A stretch of 64,000 bases of DNA from Mycteria americana (Eukaryota > Chordata > Aves > Ciconiiformes > Ciconiidae): assembly GCF_035582795.1 (NCBI RefSeq), contig NC_134368.1, positions 4,277,501-4,341,500 of the forward strand, given 5' to 3'. The notes below the pieces were generated by a model. It was not told the DNA's origin. It was given only the letters and a program-made list of their open reading frames with translations, and made no database searches. Each line of letters starts with the position of its first letter. The first letter of the stretch is position 1. The translations under genes were made by a program, and so were the position numbers. This document shows positions 23,201 to 34,740 of the stretch, in pieces.

Positions 23201-26200
23201 GCCCATGGTGGGGACATGTGCCCCATCACCTGAGCTTCTCCTGAATGTGGCTTCACAGGTCAGGAGGGGTCTGAGGACTCCCTCGGGATGTGTCAGAGCA
23301 GCAAGTCAAGAGAATTGCAGCTGGTATAGGAAAAACCCTGATGCAGGAGGTACCATATCTGCCAATGCTCCTTGTGGGCTCTCCTGGCCAAAGAAACAGT
23401 CAGCCTCATCCTTCTTTTTTTCTGGCTCTTACAAAGTAAATTAATTAAATCTGGTCCAAAGTATTAATGAGCTGCCATTTTCTGCTCATTACCAGCTTGC
23501 ATGCCTCCTTGCCAGCTCCTACCTGGGCCCCCATGAGGGACAACCTCCCTGATGCACCTGCCAAGCTATGGGAGAACGGGCTGGATATCAGCAAGGATTT
23601 CTGCTTATGTGTGGGACTGGGAGCCTCATCTTCTGACCAGTCTTTCTCAGCCTTCTCCTCCATCCACTATTACCACTTCCACTGGGCATCTGTAGGCATG
23701 TCAGGGTCCCTAGAGGGTTAACACCTCCTTGCAGCTGGTGGTGTGTCTTGGAGTGATGGGCGAGTTCACTGCCCTCCTAGGACAGATCCAAGAGCTGCTT
23801 GGCGTAGGGAGGAGGACAGCATGTTTGCAGTGACGCCGGCGTTTTCCCTGGAGGATGATGGCGTTGGGATATTGGGTGGAATTCCGCAGGCCTGTGAGCC
23901 TTCCAGCTGACCCCATAAACAATGTCACAGATAAGTGACAGCTTCCATCACTCCAATGAAAGCCCCGACGAGCTGCCTGCATGCCTCTGCGCGTAGGCAT
24001 GACTGCTTGCTCCAACTTCTGCACCCTGATCTGACCAGGAAGAAAAGCAGGGAGAAGCCATTCCTACCCTGCCCGTTGCTGACCTTCTTGGCAGTGTTGC
24101 CTTGTCCCAAGTTGATGGTTGGAGAGGCCCTCCTGGAGAGCCCCTGGCAATGCCAAAGCCCACGGTGGGGTGTGCATATCTGACATGCGGGGTCCCCATG
24201 GGGAGGGAGGGCAGTCTGCGGTGTGGTGGGGCTCAGGGAGGTATGGTTTAGGCTGGGGGTGGTGGGGAGGTTGTAAAGGCAGGAGAGACCAGCCTGGGGG
24301 GGTTGAGGGCTCTGGAAAACACCGACATTCTCAAGCAGGATCTCAAATTTGAGGACTGACTCGGTTTGACTGTCAGCAAGAAAAGGATAATGCAGCAGAA
24401 CCTTTTTCTGATAATTCACTGGTCTAATTCACAGTACCCAAACCTGTCCCCTAACCTCTAGGCAGTATGGTCCTAGTGATGTCTCCAAAGCTTTTCTCTA
24501 AGTTGCAGCACATCTGTACGACTTCGGCTGAAATTGCCCTTCATTCCCCTCAAAGCTCACACTGGAACTTTTCTCAAAGCAATCCCATCAATCCGGGCCA
24601 CTAAGGGGAGTCATTGCCATGAGGATGTTTCCAAGGCATTAAATTTCCTGAAAATTGTGGGTATCTTCTGTGAGTCACCTAGCTGAATTTAGGTATCTGA
24701 GCAGGTCCCTGGGCTCCTCTTACAGTCAATGGTTTAGTCAGTAGACTCTGTGGAGTGGAGGCCATGATACATCTCATCCTAAAGCATGAGCCTGTACTGG
24801 GCAGGTGGATCACACGAGGTCTCAGATATGGACCCAGACTCCTGGCTCATGGGCATCCACATCATGGGTTTCCAAGGTTACTTCTGATGGATTTCACCCT
24901 TAATGTCATTGGCATCTGGTGGTCTTCTCTCTTAGGAGGAGTCTCCAAAACCTCCCATGCATCAGTTTCTCTCCTGTGCAGGATAGGACTTTCATCACTA
25001 GAAGAATTTCACCAGTGAGCATCACATAGTGGTGAAGGGTGGCAAAGTGAAGAGCCACACAGGTACATCTACACTGTTACCTAACAGAAAGCTAATGAGT
25101 AATTTCAAGTCTTGGATTGTGCACAGTGCTAATTTGCTTAGCATGGTCCAGCTAGACCTCTCCAGATAAATTTGGTCCAGAGAACAGTTCACTCCAGAGC
25201 CCATTCCCAAAAGGTCATAAGGACTTGACTATGCAGTCCTCTAACATTGTCCCATCAGGCTCTGCACCCTTAATTACCTCCATATGTCCTCATGACACAT
25301 CACAGGGCATGCAATGCAAAGCAGCTCTTTCAGACTGAAGATCCACTCTGGTGGGCTGCCACACAATACCCCCTGCCCTTCCAGAGATTCACAGCTTCCA
25401 CAAGAGAGCAATTATGTCGTAGGACCACTGGGGCACTGCATGGGACCCAAGAGAAGCTTTGGGCCAGGTGCTATAAAGTACTTAATCTGCTCTACAGCCC
25501 TTGCTCAGGGGGCTTGATACCATAATCTGTTTTTTTTTTTTTTTTTAGCAGCATAGGTGACCCTTAGTAGTTAGCTTGGTTCCTGAGAAAGTTGTAGCTA
25601 AACTTGTCATTTGCTAGATACCATTGGGAATGTGCTTATGTGATACTACAGACAGGCGAGGGGGCCCAAAGAAGGTTCAATATACCAAGTTTCTTGGGAG
25701 GGCACGGACCCTTCATCTAGGGATGCACAGATGAAAGCAGCAGCAGAAAATCCCCAGAAAGTCATCACATTCATTGCATTCTCCTTCCAAGGATCAGATG
25801 TGCCACGCTAGCACCATGCACAAAGTTTCATTGCCCAGAACTGAATATACTGTTTTCCATCTTTCATTCGGGATCTGTAAAGAAGAAAGTCATGCTCAAG
25901 ATAATAAAGGAATAATTAAGAGATTGTGGTCTGCCACTGCACGGGCATTGATGGATAGATATGTAGAGCCCTGTAGAAGGGCCAAGAAGGGATTCCCTTG
26001 TTTTCCAACTCTGTAGCCCTGTGGCATGATGACAAACCCATCTTTTTGAAGTATATATGTCAGCAGGATGAGGATTGAGAGTTTTTCCCTGCTTCTTAAT
26101 TTTTAACAGGAGCTCTGTGGATCCTACTCAGGCAGGACCAGGCAGAGGAAAGGGAGAGAGATATTGAAACCACACCTGGGCTTGGACACTGCAAACCAAG

Positions 26201-29200
26201 CTCATTATATAACAAAGCTCTTAAAATGGTTAAGGCAATGCTTTCACGAGGGAATGAAGAGCAGGACCAAGTATCTCCTTTGCGTGTTGTGGAAGGCAAT
26301 GTTGGCCCATCAGCCTTCTCATGCCTGTGATGAAGCCAGGACTGGGGCTCTGTCTGAGGACTGCTGCTGACCATTAACCCTGGGCCACCTGATGAGCTCA
26401 TCATCATTAGTTCTTTGCTTGCTCTGTGGCGAAAAGCATGGCTGGTTCAGCATCGAAAGGGAACTATATAGAGGGCCTGGTAGCCCCAAGCTTGGTATTA
26501 GACATTGTCCTCTTCATGCCCTCAAACCAAGCTGTCCATTAACTCACCTCAACACTGCCCTGCTCGAGTAGCTTTTTTAGCTGCTTGGTTCATCCTCCAA
26601 GAAGAAGGGCTGGGCAGCAGAGTCAGGGCCACAGACAATGCTGAACACAGCAGGGTCGGTAGGAAGATGGGCTTTGAAAATAAGTCACAAACTTAAAAAG
26701 AAGACAAAGATGTAGGCTTTTTTCATCTGGCTTCTAGTACAGAGTCCCTTAAAGGTAATATTTTTGCAGGGTTTCTTATGCTTGGGAAAGATATATGTGT
26801 ATCCAACTTCCCATTCCATAACGATTCACAGATAATAGCCTGACTCCAGCCCCAAAAGGGACTTTAAAACAAATCTTAAAATAATGAGACTCAGCAAAAG
26901 GACATAAATAAAATTAGGGGAAAAAAAAGTCTAGAGGATTGGCCAATCCAATTGGCAAATCCAAAGGGAGATATCAGGAAGGTTTTTATTTGCCAGATGC
27001 AACTGAAGGAAAAAAAAAAAGTCTCCTGAGAGAAGGAAAAAGTCAGGGTAACTGAGCTGCATGTCAAGAGCTCTTGTCTTGCTGTCTGAGCAGGAAGAAG
27101 ACTGGAATCCGCGTGCTGATGTTAGAGCGAGCACAGCAGAGACCACAGTGAGATTCTTGTCTGGGTGGAAAACACGCTTGGGGCAGTCTTTGAAAAGAAA
27201 ATTTCCATCTGGCTCAGGATCTGAATGAACACAATGGCCGTGTGGGGTTGCTAGGTTCCCTCCAGGGCAATGCAAAAATCAGTGTGTCATTCAAGAGAGG
27301 AGCGCTCCCGTGGCTCTCCATTAAGCAAACTCCGGAGCATCTTGAGCGTGAAGGTCTTGCTGCATCTGTGCCTGGGTTTCTCTGCATGATGGCATCTTGG
27401 GCACGCTTCTGGGTAACACAGCCAGTATGACCAGCCCTTGGGGAAGGGAAGCATTTATGGACAAGCTGACTGGCTGCCATCTGCAGCAGGAGTAAGTCGT
27501 AGGTAGAATGTGTCATGGGCAAATATCCAACCATAGGCATAAGTTGCAAATAATAATAAGCAAAGATGCTACTTATTCAAGCCCTGTGACTCAAACAGTA
27601 TGATGGCAAACCGCATAAGTTCTTGGCCATGGATAACTTTGTCCTAACTAATGGCTTGCATAATGCTCTCTTTTGGTGGACCATAACCCTTCGCAGTAGG
27701 AGGCTATGTCCTTAGCTTCCTGATGCTTGCATTGCTGTCTCAGTGGTGTGACTTGGTTTGTTAAACTTAGGAGGCTAGTGCCATTTTAAACACCCCAATG
27801 TATCTTGGTCAAATGCTAATGTTTCAAAATGGTGTGGGTCCTCTGTAAATTGTCTCATATCAGCCAGATCTGTGGAGGTGCCTCAGAGACCCTGGGGTGG
27901 GTCAGGTGGCACTAGAGACTGGTGTTTAGGCTACTGAATTGAGCCCTGGATGTCTGGCTTTTAATCTGGCACCAAATCCAGCTCAGCAAAATGAATCTCA
28001 TAGGACTGGTGACAAACTACCTTGGGCTGTGACTTATCCATCTCCCAGGCAAACCTGTGCTATGCCAAGTCAGTGTCTGGGCCACAAAGTCCTTGAATCC
28101 ACTGCTTTTATGCATGGAGAAGCAAGGGAGGTTGGCTACCATTAACTCCTTGCTTTGGAGTCTTGTGGCAGATGGTTTGGGAGTGCAGTAGGTCACCCCC
28201 ACCACAACCCAAAAGTCTTCCTCTCCTCACTCTGTGACATGAAGAATTGCCTCAAGTGATCCCTTTTTAGGAGGCACAAGCAGAAGCTACTGAGCTAGTG
28301 ATGTCCTCATCACTAGCATCAGTGCCTTCTGCGGGTTTCTGTTCCCTTCATGATGGGCTGCAGGATTAGTGAGGAACATAAATTCTCACATGGGATTTCT
28401 CAAGAGTGGAGGCAAAGTTCAATGTGGGGTTGGTTAGGAATGTAGCCTTCACATCCTGTCTGTCCAAAGCCCCCTGTAAAAGGAGGTGTGGGGGTTATGG
28501 GGGAATTTCTACTTCTTTTGGGGTCCCAACCAGCTTCCATTGGCAATCCAGTGAACCTGTTTTTCAGTCCTTTGCCCAGACAACCTCAATGGCTGACCAA
28601 CCATCTGAGACACTATCCTGATATACCCTCAAACCATCTTACAGGGTTTAGCTTTCAAAGCCTGAGATAAACAGAGGGAAGAATTGATGCTCTCAGCTGG
28701 GTGGAGATTGCAGACTGTGGAAGGGACAAGTGTTGGGAGAGGTTCCCAATAGACCTCCCACAAATGTAACATCTACTCAACATTAGGAAATATTGCATGA
28801 CCTTCTTTGTTACGACAATGTTCCTTTCACAGACTGCTCTAAAAAATCAACAAGAACTTCATGATTTTCAGCTTTGTTATTTAGAGAAATTAAAATATTG
28901 TATATAGAGGGCAAAGAACTTAACGAAATACATACTGTACTAAGAATAATCGCCAATAACCAAGGAAGAGAGGCACCAAAAAGGATTCTGGGAGGTCAGT
29001 TGAAGATTCACTACAATAATCTACTTGAGGAAACCCTAGGTATTATGACAGGAGAAGCAATGACAAACTGCCCAGCAAGATGGGCAAGTTAGTAGAGGCA
29101 CTGCTGTGACTTAGCCCTGTGATAACTCCTTTGACACATATTTCATGGAATGTCATCAAAACTTTTTTTGCAAGAAAATTGCAAAAATGTTCTTCAGCCC

Positions 29201-29259
29201 TTGCCATAAAGAGCTCTCTGCTTCCAAATCTATAAATAGTGAATGGACATAGTACAGGG
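20221..29259. other. Intron segment without recognised elements
   Basis: Simple tracts only: an A-rich run near 20456-20468, a short GT-rich patch at 22155-22215, a T17 run at 25530-25546 and a TTAATTAA at about 23440. Frames of up to 164 codons (23925-24419 minus) show no domain, have rivals on the other strand, and are not supported as genes. Confidence 0.5.
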
Positions 29260-29267
29260 TTTTTGAC

Positions 29268-29419
29268 CGGTGGTTCTCCAACTTTTCTGAACCAAAAGCT
29301 GTTAATCCTCATCATTTTTTGCAGACTGGCTGGCTCCCTTATAAACTGGTTTTCTGTGAACCATTTACCAAGCCTTCATGGACCATCAAGGTCTGGAGAC
29401 CACAATTTGGGAACCACTG
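29268..29419. mobile_element. Non-autonomous hAT (Charlie-like) DNA transposon, 152 bp
   Basis: The ends are imperfect terminal inverted repeats: CGGTGGTTCTCCAACTTTT at the left, and TTTGGGAACCACTG at the right (reverse complement CAGTGGTTCCCAAA). These match the hAT-Charlie terminus. Flanking 8-bp target sites are tttttgac (29260-29267) and ttctagac (29420-29427), identical at six of eight positions; the right one carries the TCTAGA core preferred by this superfamily. It is far too short to code for a transposase, so it is a MITE-like deletion derivative. Confidence 0.8.
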
Positions 29420-29427
29420 TTCTAGAC

Positions 29428-31721
29428 TACTAGTTCTTGCATTTATTGGCAGACACAACTGTGCTGAGCACTCCAACTGACTTCTTCTGTGCAGCTCCTT
29501 TTAACACCTTCCTTAAACTTCCCTTTGCAAGTAACTGCTGTTCCTCTGTGGCTACTGCGAACAGAAGCCTGGCTTCAACTCACCTCCAAGATAAAATGTC
29601 CCTTTCTATCAAGCTGTATCCTCCACTTTGGTCAGAAACGTTGAGAATGTGTATTTTTTCCAACTAAAGAGCAAGCTTGGGAAACCCTGTAGAAAAGGAG
29701 TGGAAGGGAATGATTCTCAAGCAAGTTATCCAAGTCTTGGAAAAACCACTGTGTTTGCTGGGTCGGACCCAAGACTACTCTTTGTTTTTCCAACTCAGAA
29801 GTTCTTTTCTCCGCACTTGGTTTTCTAAGAATGTGAACTCACCCGCCCCGTCCTGTTTACAAGCTCGTAAATATGTAGATCAGATTTGGCTGCGGGGTAG
29901 GCCTTGGAAGGGCTGAATCCTGCTGGGAACACATGGCATTTTATGTACACTGAGGCCAGATCCGAGCTGCACAAAGGAAAAAGGCAATTTTTCACTGGGC
30001 CCAACCCAACGCGGGAAAAAATTCTCCCTCCAGAGCAAGATGCGTGAGCCCTGACTTTAATTTACAGCGTGGGGTGAGCAGAACTCACCTTGGATGGGTG
30101 AGCATCACCAGGACCCAAACAGAGATAAGACCAATGATCTAGAAGGATGCTACAGTGGAAGGTTTACTTACGCTGATTGCTGGCAAAACTGGTGGCCCCG
30201 AGTCTGGAGAACTCGCTAGTGGCGGGACGCCAGCGTTTGGAAAACATGCTATCAAGGGAGGTGTGGGAGCTTCCTCAGTGTGTTTCCACCATGCCGGTCC
30301 CAAGGACATTCTGTTTATATCAGAATTGGGCAGACAGCACGTCACCGGCCGTGGAGCCTGGCACCGCAGCACTCGCAGCCTGTGCCCCCTCCCGGTGTCA
30401 CTGGCTGTGAAGGATGCTGAACAGCATCCTCCAGAGAGCCGCACCGCCAGACCCGGGTGCTGTGACGTGGAGGAAAGGGTGGGGAAGAAAGGCTGGGGGA
30501 GGTTGGTATTTTCAGCTCTGATGAAAAATTGGGACTGGCTTTGCAAGTTCAGGAGGGGTTATTCAAGACCAGCCAGCCAGCTTCTTGTTTCTTCTCAGGC
30601 TTGGAAGGGAAAATCCTCCAACGCCTGCCCTGTTTCCGCACCCAGCTCCAAGGCACAGCCCTTCTTGTGTTAGATCGCACGGAAAAATCTGCAGAGTTTC
30701 TCATCGCTCGCTTTCTCTTTCTTTCTGTTTTTTTTTTCCTCAACAAGAAGGGAAAATAAAAAAAAAATTGTATTTCCTTCTTCTCCCCCAACCTGAAATT
30801 ATTCAGGGGAGATAGGAAAGAGTTGCTCTGTCTCTCCCCAGCCCTGAAAGGCAGCTTTCAGCTGATACCAAACTCTAAAAACATTGCACTTCAAAAAGAG
30901 ACTTTTTCCCCCTCTCAGAAAACAATGGGTCAGTGTATAACAGGGCTCCAAAAATATAACAGGAATGGTGAGATAACAACATCCTCATCGCTCCCGACAG
31001 TTCCTGAAGCCCTTAGCTCGAAGGGATAAAGTCTCCTGTTTAACGCTGCATCGGTTGCTTGTGAAGGATCCCTCTGACTCGGTCCTTTCCCCCGTCTCCA
31101 CAGGGAGGGTCGTGACATCCGTCTGATGTGACCACCTGCACATCTCTTATCTGGTTATTCGGCAGTGAGGCACTTAAGCCATTATCTCTGCGGGTACAGT
31201 GCACAGGGACAGGATAAGGGACCAGATTTCGACCAAGGGGCTTAGCATGGACCCTGGCATAACTTTGGCCTGGACATAGTGCAGTGGGTAGCAGAGCCGA
31301 GGCATGTACCGGCGTGCAGATCCCTGTTTGGGAGGGTTTAGCTGTGGCAATGCCAGGCACATGGCTAACAAATTGACCCTGATCCCTTTTATTTGCTAGC
31401 ACTGATGTGATGGGGGGGCCCACACTTTGTGCTTGGTGCTGTAGAAACACAGAGCGGTGGGAAAACCAGTCCCCAAAGGAGGAGTTTGCTACCTAACGCT
31501 GAGCAGGGGTTTCCTGCACACCTGCAGCACACACAAGGTTTGTACCCCAGGATTTGTGATCCACAGCAATACGTCTGGCAGCATGGATGGCAGAGACTGC
31601 ATGGGTTGCACCACGTTAGGAGAGGAGAGAGCTTGCGATGCCTGGACTAGAGCAGTCTCCAGCAGAGCCGGTGTCGTGATATAACCATGTACAGTGGTGT
31701 CAAGACCCGTCAGTGGGAAGG
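29428..31721. other. Intron segment containing a CpG-rich block
   Basis: No repeat is recognised. The part at 30190-30490 is unusually CpG-rich for this intron and includes the palindrome-like AGGATGCTG-AA-CAGCATCCT (30411-30430). The 172-codon plus-strand frame (30155-30673) and 135-codon minus-strand frame (30139-30546) overlap there, both without a recognised domain. High GC lowers stop frequency and explains them. Confidence 0.5.
30190..30490. promoter_or_regulatory. CpG-rich intronic block
   Basis: I count about 16 CpG dinucleotides in roughly 300 bp, with GC near 59% by eye, in an intron otherwise poor in CpG. It could be a small CpG island, an alternative promoter or an enhancer. No TATA box or transcript evidence is visible. 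Confidence 0.35.
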
Positions 31722-31726
31722 GGTGA
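31722..31726. repeat. Left target-site duplication GGTGA of the solo LTR
   Basis: GGTGA sits directly before the LTR's TG start and is repeated exactly after its CA end. Confidence 0.85.
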
Positions 31727-31857
31727 TGTGACGGTGTGCTTCCCCCCGCCCTCGACCTTTATCTCCTGCAACCCTGCTTAGGTGATAACCACCAGTGGTG
31801 ATTGTAAATGGATGCATCTGGTCACCATCGGCTCAAAGTGGATTCAGGAGACAGATA

Positions 31858-31914
31858 ACAACACAATAGCCTGTGTTGGGCTATTGTGTTGTGCCTAGGG
31901 CTATTGTGTTGTGC
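31858..31914 (+). repeat. Stem-loop plus 20-bp direct repeat in the LTR U3
   Basis: ACAACACAATAGCC (31858-31871) and GGCTATTGTGTTGT (31879-31892) are perfect 14-bp inverted arms around a 7-base loop. The right arm lies in GGGCTATTGTGTTGTGC (31878-31894), which is repeated exactly at 31898-31914. Confidence 0.95.
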
Positions 31915-31946
31915 ACCCACCCAAGAAACTAAAACCTGTGGTCGGC

Positions 31947-31954
31947 ATGCAAAT
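31947..31954 (+). promoter_or_regulatory. Octamer motif ATGCAAAT in the LTR U3
   Basis: This is a consensus POU-factor (Oct) site, about 30 bases before the TATA-like sequence, a position typical for LTR promoter elements. Its function is inferred from sequence only. Confidence 0.5.
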
Positions 31955-31983
31955 ATGACTATGGGTCAATCATCTTATCCCCC

Positions 31984-31990
31984 ATAAATA
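31984..31990 (+). promoter_or_regulatory. TATA-like box of the LTR promoter
   Basis: ATAAATA follows a pyrimidine stretch and precedes the GAGCTCTC-type region expected near the R start. Confidence 0.55.
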
Positions 31991-32443
31991 GTGAGCAGCC
32001 CAAGGGCCCTTGGAGCTCTCCTGCACGGCAGCGGGCTGCACGCCAGGATCTCCCCTTGAGCAGGGACGTCTCTCAAGGTCACTCCTCGAGGCTGAGAGAT
32101 TCCTTGCCGCAACAGATCCTCGGTAAGTGACTAATAGCATGCTAAACTTTGAAATCTTAGCTAAGTGATATAAAGGATTGATTGCGCACATATAATCCTT
32201 TAGATATAAACCGTTGACCAAGTCTGGGACTAGGACTGGATCCAGCCGCACCTAGACTCCTCTCTGAGAAGGAGTTTAGAAAGCAAGGGGATCCTTTTCC
32301 AAACCTCATGACTCAACGGGAGGGTCTCCCTGACAGTTTTGTCTGACCCTGTCCTCTATGCAGTAAATAAGCGAGTGCACCTCGCCATCGAATCTTGTTA
32401 AAACACTGTTGCATTGAACTTTGTTAACTCCCTATTCTGTATC

Positions 32444-32449
32444 AATAAA
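32444..32449 (+). terminator. Poly(A) signal AATAAA of the solo LTR
   Basis: AATAAA, followed by a T-rich stretch, lies 55 bases before the LTR end, the usual place for the end of R. It lies on the strand opposite to ADRA1D transcription. Confidence 0.75.
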
Positions 32450-32504
32450 CTATATTTTTACTTCTCTCTAACGAGTGAAGTGCACGCTCACTCCATCCGC
32501 GACA

Positions 32505-32509
32505 GGTGA
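32505..32509. repeat. Right target-site duplication GGTGA of the solo LTR
   Basis: This is an exact copy of the five bases that precede the LTR. Confidence 0.85.
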
Positions 32510-34269
32510 CAAGCCCAGAAACCCCAGACTATTGATACTTTTTGCTACCTGAGCAATCCACCTGGATGTCGTGGCTGAATAGAAAGGAAAATGACACAAG
32601 AGGCAAAAACTGGCTGCCTGGTTGTCATAGCCATAGAGCTGAGCCTGGGACAAGCACGACGACAATGCTGGGAAGGACCAAGAAATGTAGCAGCAGACCA
32701 ACCATGATATCATGGTGGTTTTGTTTAAACCTTACAGCCACATGGAATTTTAAGGAGGCATTTCAGGAGAGAGAACGCAAGAAACTTGCTGCACTGCCTG
32801 GTTTAAATGCCTGCACAGGGCAATGGGATCTCTGCTGAGAAGAGATGAGTGTCTCAAAGTGCCTCATTATGGTGATGAGGCTCATTCTCCACTGACATGC
32901 TTCCTGCTCCATCTCTGCCCTATCTCTATTTCTTTTTTAATCTCTGATCCTGAAGGGAAAGGATTGAAATTTGCATTCAATTTTCATGGCAATTTAAGTA
33001 CATCCCATGAGATATCTGTCTGCCTCTCTCTCGCTTTTTCGTTAGATAAACAAGCCTTTTTGCCTCCTGTGCTCTTCACTCACTACTCAGAAGTCACAGA
33101 CATGGGATTTGGGGTGCACTCCCTGTCTTGTTGTGGCCTTGACTCCTAATTAACTTTTGGATATGCTAATTTTGCATATTCACTTCTCATTCCAGGGAAG
33201 TGACCCTAAGTGGACTTTCCACCCCTCCTTAGGAAAGTGCTGCTTTTGTGGACAGTCCCTGTCAAGACAGATATCATCCCAGGTGATTATTATCTCCTCT
33301 TCTTCCATCATCACCAACTCGTTTCTGACTTGCCACCTCCCTCTTTAGGAGACTTTGATGGGTCCATATGTCAAAGGAAGAAAAAAAACATGCCATGTAT
33401 AATTCGCTTTGCTTCTGCACTTCCATCAGCAGTGTCGTCTAAATGCAGCAAGGCTGGGGGTCCAATGGGGAGCTCCCAGTGGGTCCCCAGGATGTCTTGG
33501 TCAGTAGGTCTTCAAGCAGAGGTGTTCAGTCTTGTCTTGTGCAATGAATCTATGGCTGGGTAAAGAGACTCTGCATTTGCTGTGAGACAGGACCCAGCTT
33601 CCCTACAATGCAGATCCCCTACAAATTACCTCCAGATATTCAAAACACTGAAAAGGGCAATTTCCCTGGCAACTGAAACCATCTGTCTCAGACAACACCA
33701 GTAATATGCTTCTTCAAGACTGTGAACTTGCTTGTACCTAGAGACAAATATCTTGTAATACTGGGTGAAGCTTAGCCATCTGATGATCCCTAACATAAAT
33801 GTCATTGCACAGATTTTAAAGGTGGTTACACATTAACTCTCGTTAAACTCATGGGCGTTAAGCATGAAAATATCTTCTGAACATGAGGGTTCCCAGTATC
33901 AATCCCAGTATTGCATACATTAGCAATACTGTCAGTTCTGGATCAGTATTCATGCCCACCCTGAAAAGTAGCACGTGGGAACATTTTGGTGAAATGGTTC
34001 ATTAGAGGAATATCTTTCCTTCCAGTGACAGCTGATGACTTGTTCTTACAGCTACCTCCCTCACAGAAAGGCTGTCAAGGCTGTTGGCAAAGAGGCATGT
34101 GTGAGCCACCTAGGAGTAGCGTTTCACAGAGCGTTAATAAAAACAACACAAGCTCAGATCATAAAAAAGCCAAGAACATGAAGAGATGAACCAGACAAAG
34201 GAAGACTGAAAAATGGAGGTTGTTCATATGGAAAATCATGTTCCATTTCGGTGCCCACAGTGCAGAAAA
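32510..34269. other. Intron segment without recognised elements
   Basis: I see no repeat, RNA gene or coding exon. The frames of 108 and 117 codons on the plus strand (32823-33149, 33210-33563) have no recognised domain. Confidence 0.5.
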
Positions 34270-34740
34270 GAAGCCAAGGAGACAGAAAATGCTCTGAGGA
34301 GCTCTACAAGACAACGCAAAGGTCTGGAAAACTTGACTTAGAGAATGAGATTAAAGGATCTTGATCTATTGGCTTTATCCAGGAGAAATTGAAGCGAGTT
34401 GCTCATGCATTGCAGTGAAATACAGGGGAAACTCTTTCTGATAGCAAACGTATCTTTAATCTAGGCGAGAATGGTAGAAAAATTTAATGGCTTGAAGTTA
34501 TTGCTAGATAAATTTACCCTGGAAAGAAAGCAGTAATTTTTAATAGCAAGGATATAAAGCAACTGGAAAAAGCATAACTAGAAACATGGGTTCTCCATTA
34601 TTTGCAGTTCTGAGTTAATGCTGAGTGTTGCTGTAAGGAGAAAACTGTTTTTGAGTAATGAGAGAATTGAAGAAATTATTGAACGAGGTGCTTAGGGTTG
34701 CAGTCATCTGTACATCACAGTAGATAGTTGGAGCATTCCC
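34270..34740 (+). repeat. Ancient CR1/L3-like LINE fragment (3' ORF2 and UTR)
   Basis: In order: attaaaggatcttgatctat, ggctttatccaggagaaatt, aatctaggcgagaatggtag, aatggcttgaagttattgct, agataaatttaccctggaaa. These follow the old CR1/L3 segment that encodes RLKDL…LSRRN…KWLEVIAR.INLPW-like residues. The copy is heavily decayed. Confidence 0.65.

Larger units (their letters stand above)
31727..32504 (+). mobile_element. Solo LTR of an endogenous retrovirus (778 bp)
   Basis: The element starts TGTGACGG, ends GCGACA, and is flanked by an exact 5-bp duplication GGTGA (31722-31726 and 32505-32509), which marks retroviral integration. U3 features include an octamer ATGCAAAT (31947-31954) and a TATA-like ATAAATA (31984-31990). 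A polyadenylation signal AATAAA lies at 32444-32449. No gag, pol or env sequence and no second LTR is next to it, so it is a recombination-derived solo LTR. It lies antisense to ADRA1D. The 5-bp duplication fits ERVL-like or some class I elements; the family is not assigned. Clean ends and an intact target duplication suggest a younger insertion than the old CR1/L3 pieces. Confidence 0.88.

Noticed and set aside
25530..25546. T17 followed by AGCAG as a splice acceptor or as the poly(A) tail of a retrocopy
   Set aside because: No exon-like frame follows on the plus strand and no processed gene copy can be recognised on the minus strand.
30155..30673. 172-codon frame over the CpG-rich block
   Set aside because: High GC reduces stops; a rival frame exists on the other strand and neither shows a known domain.
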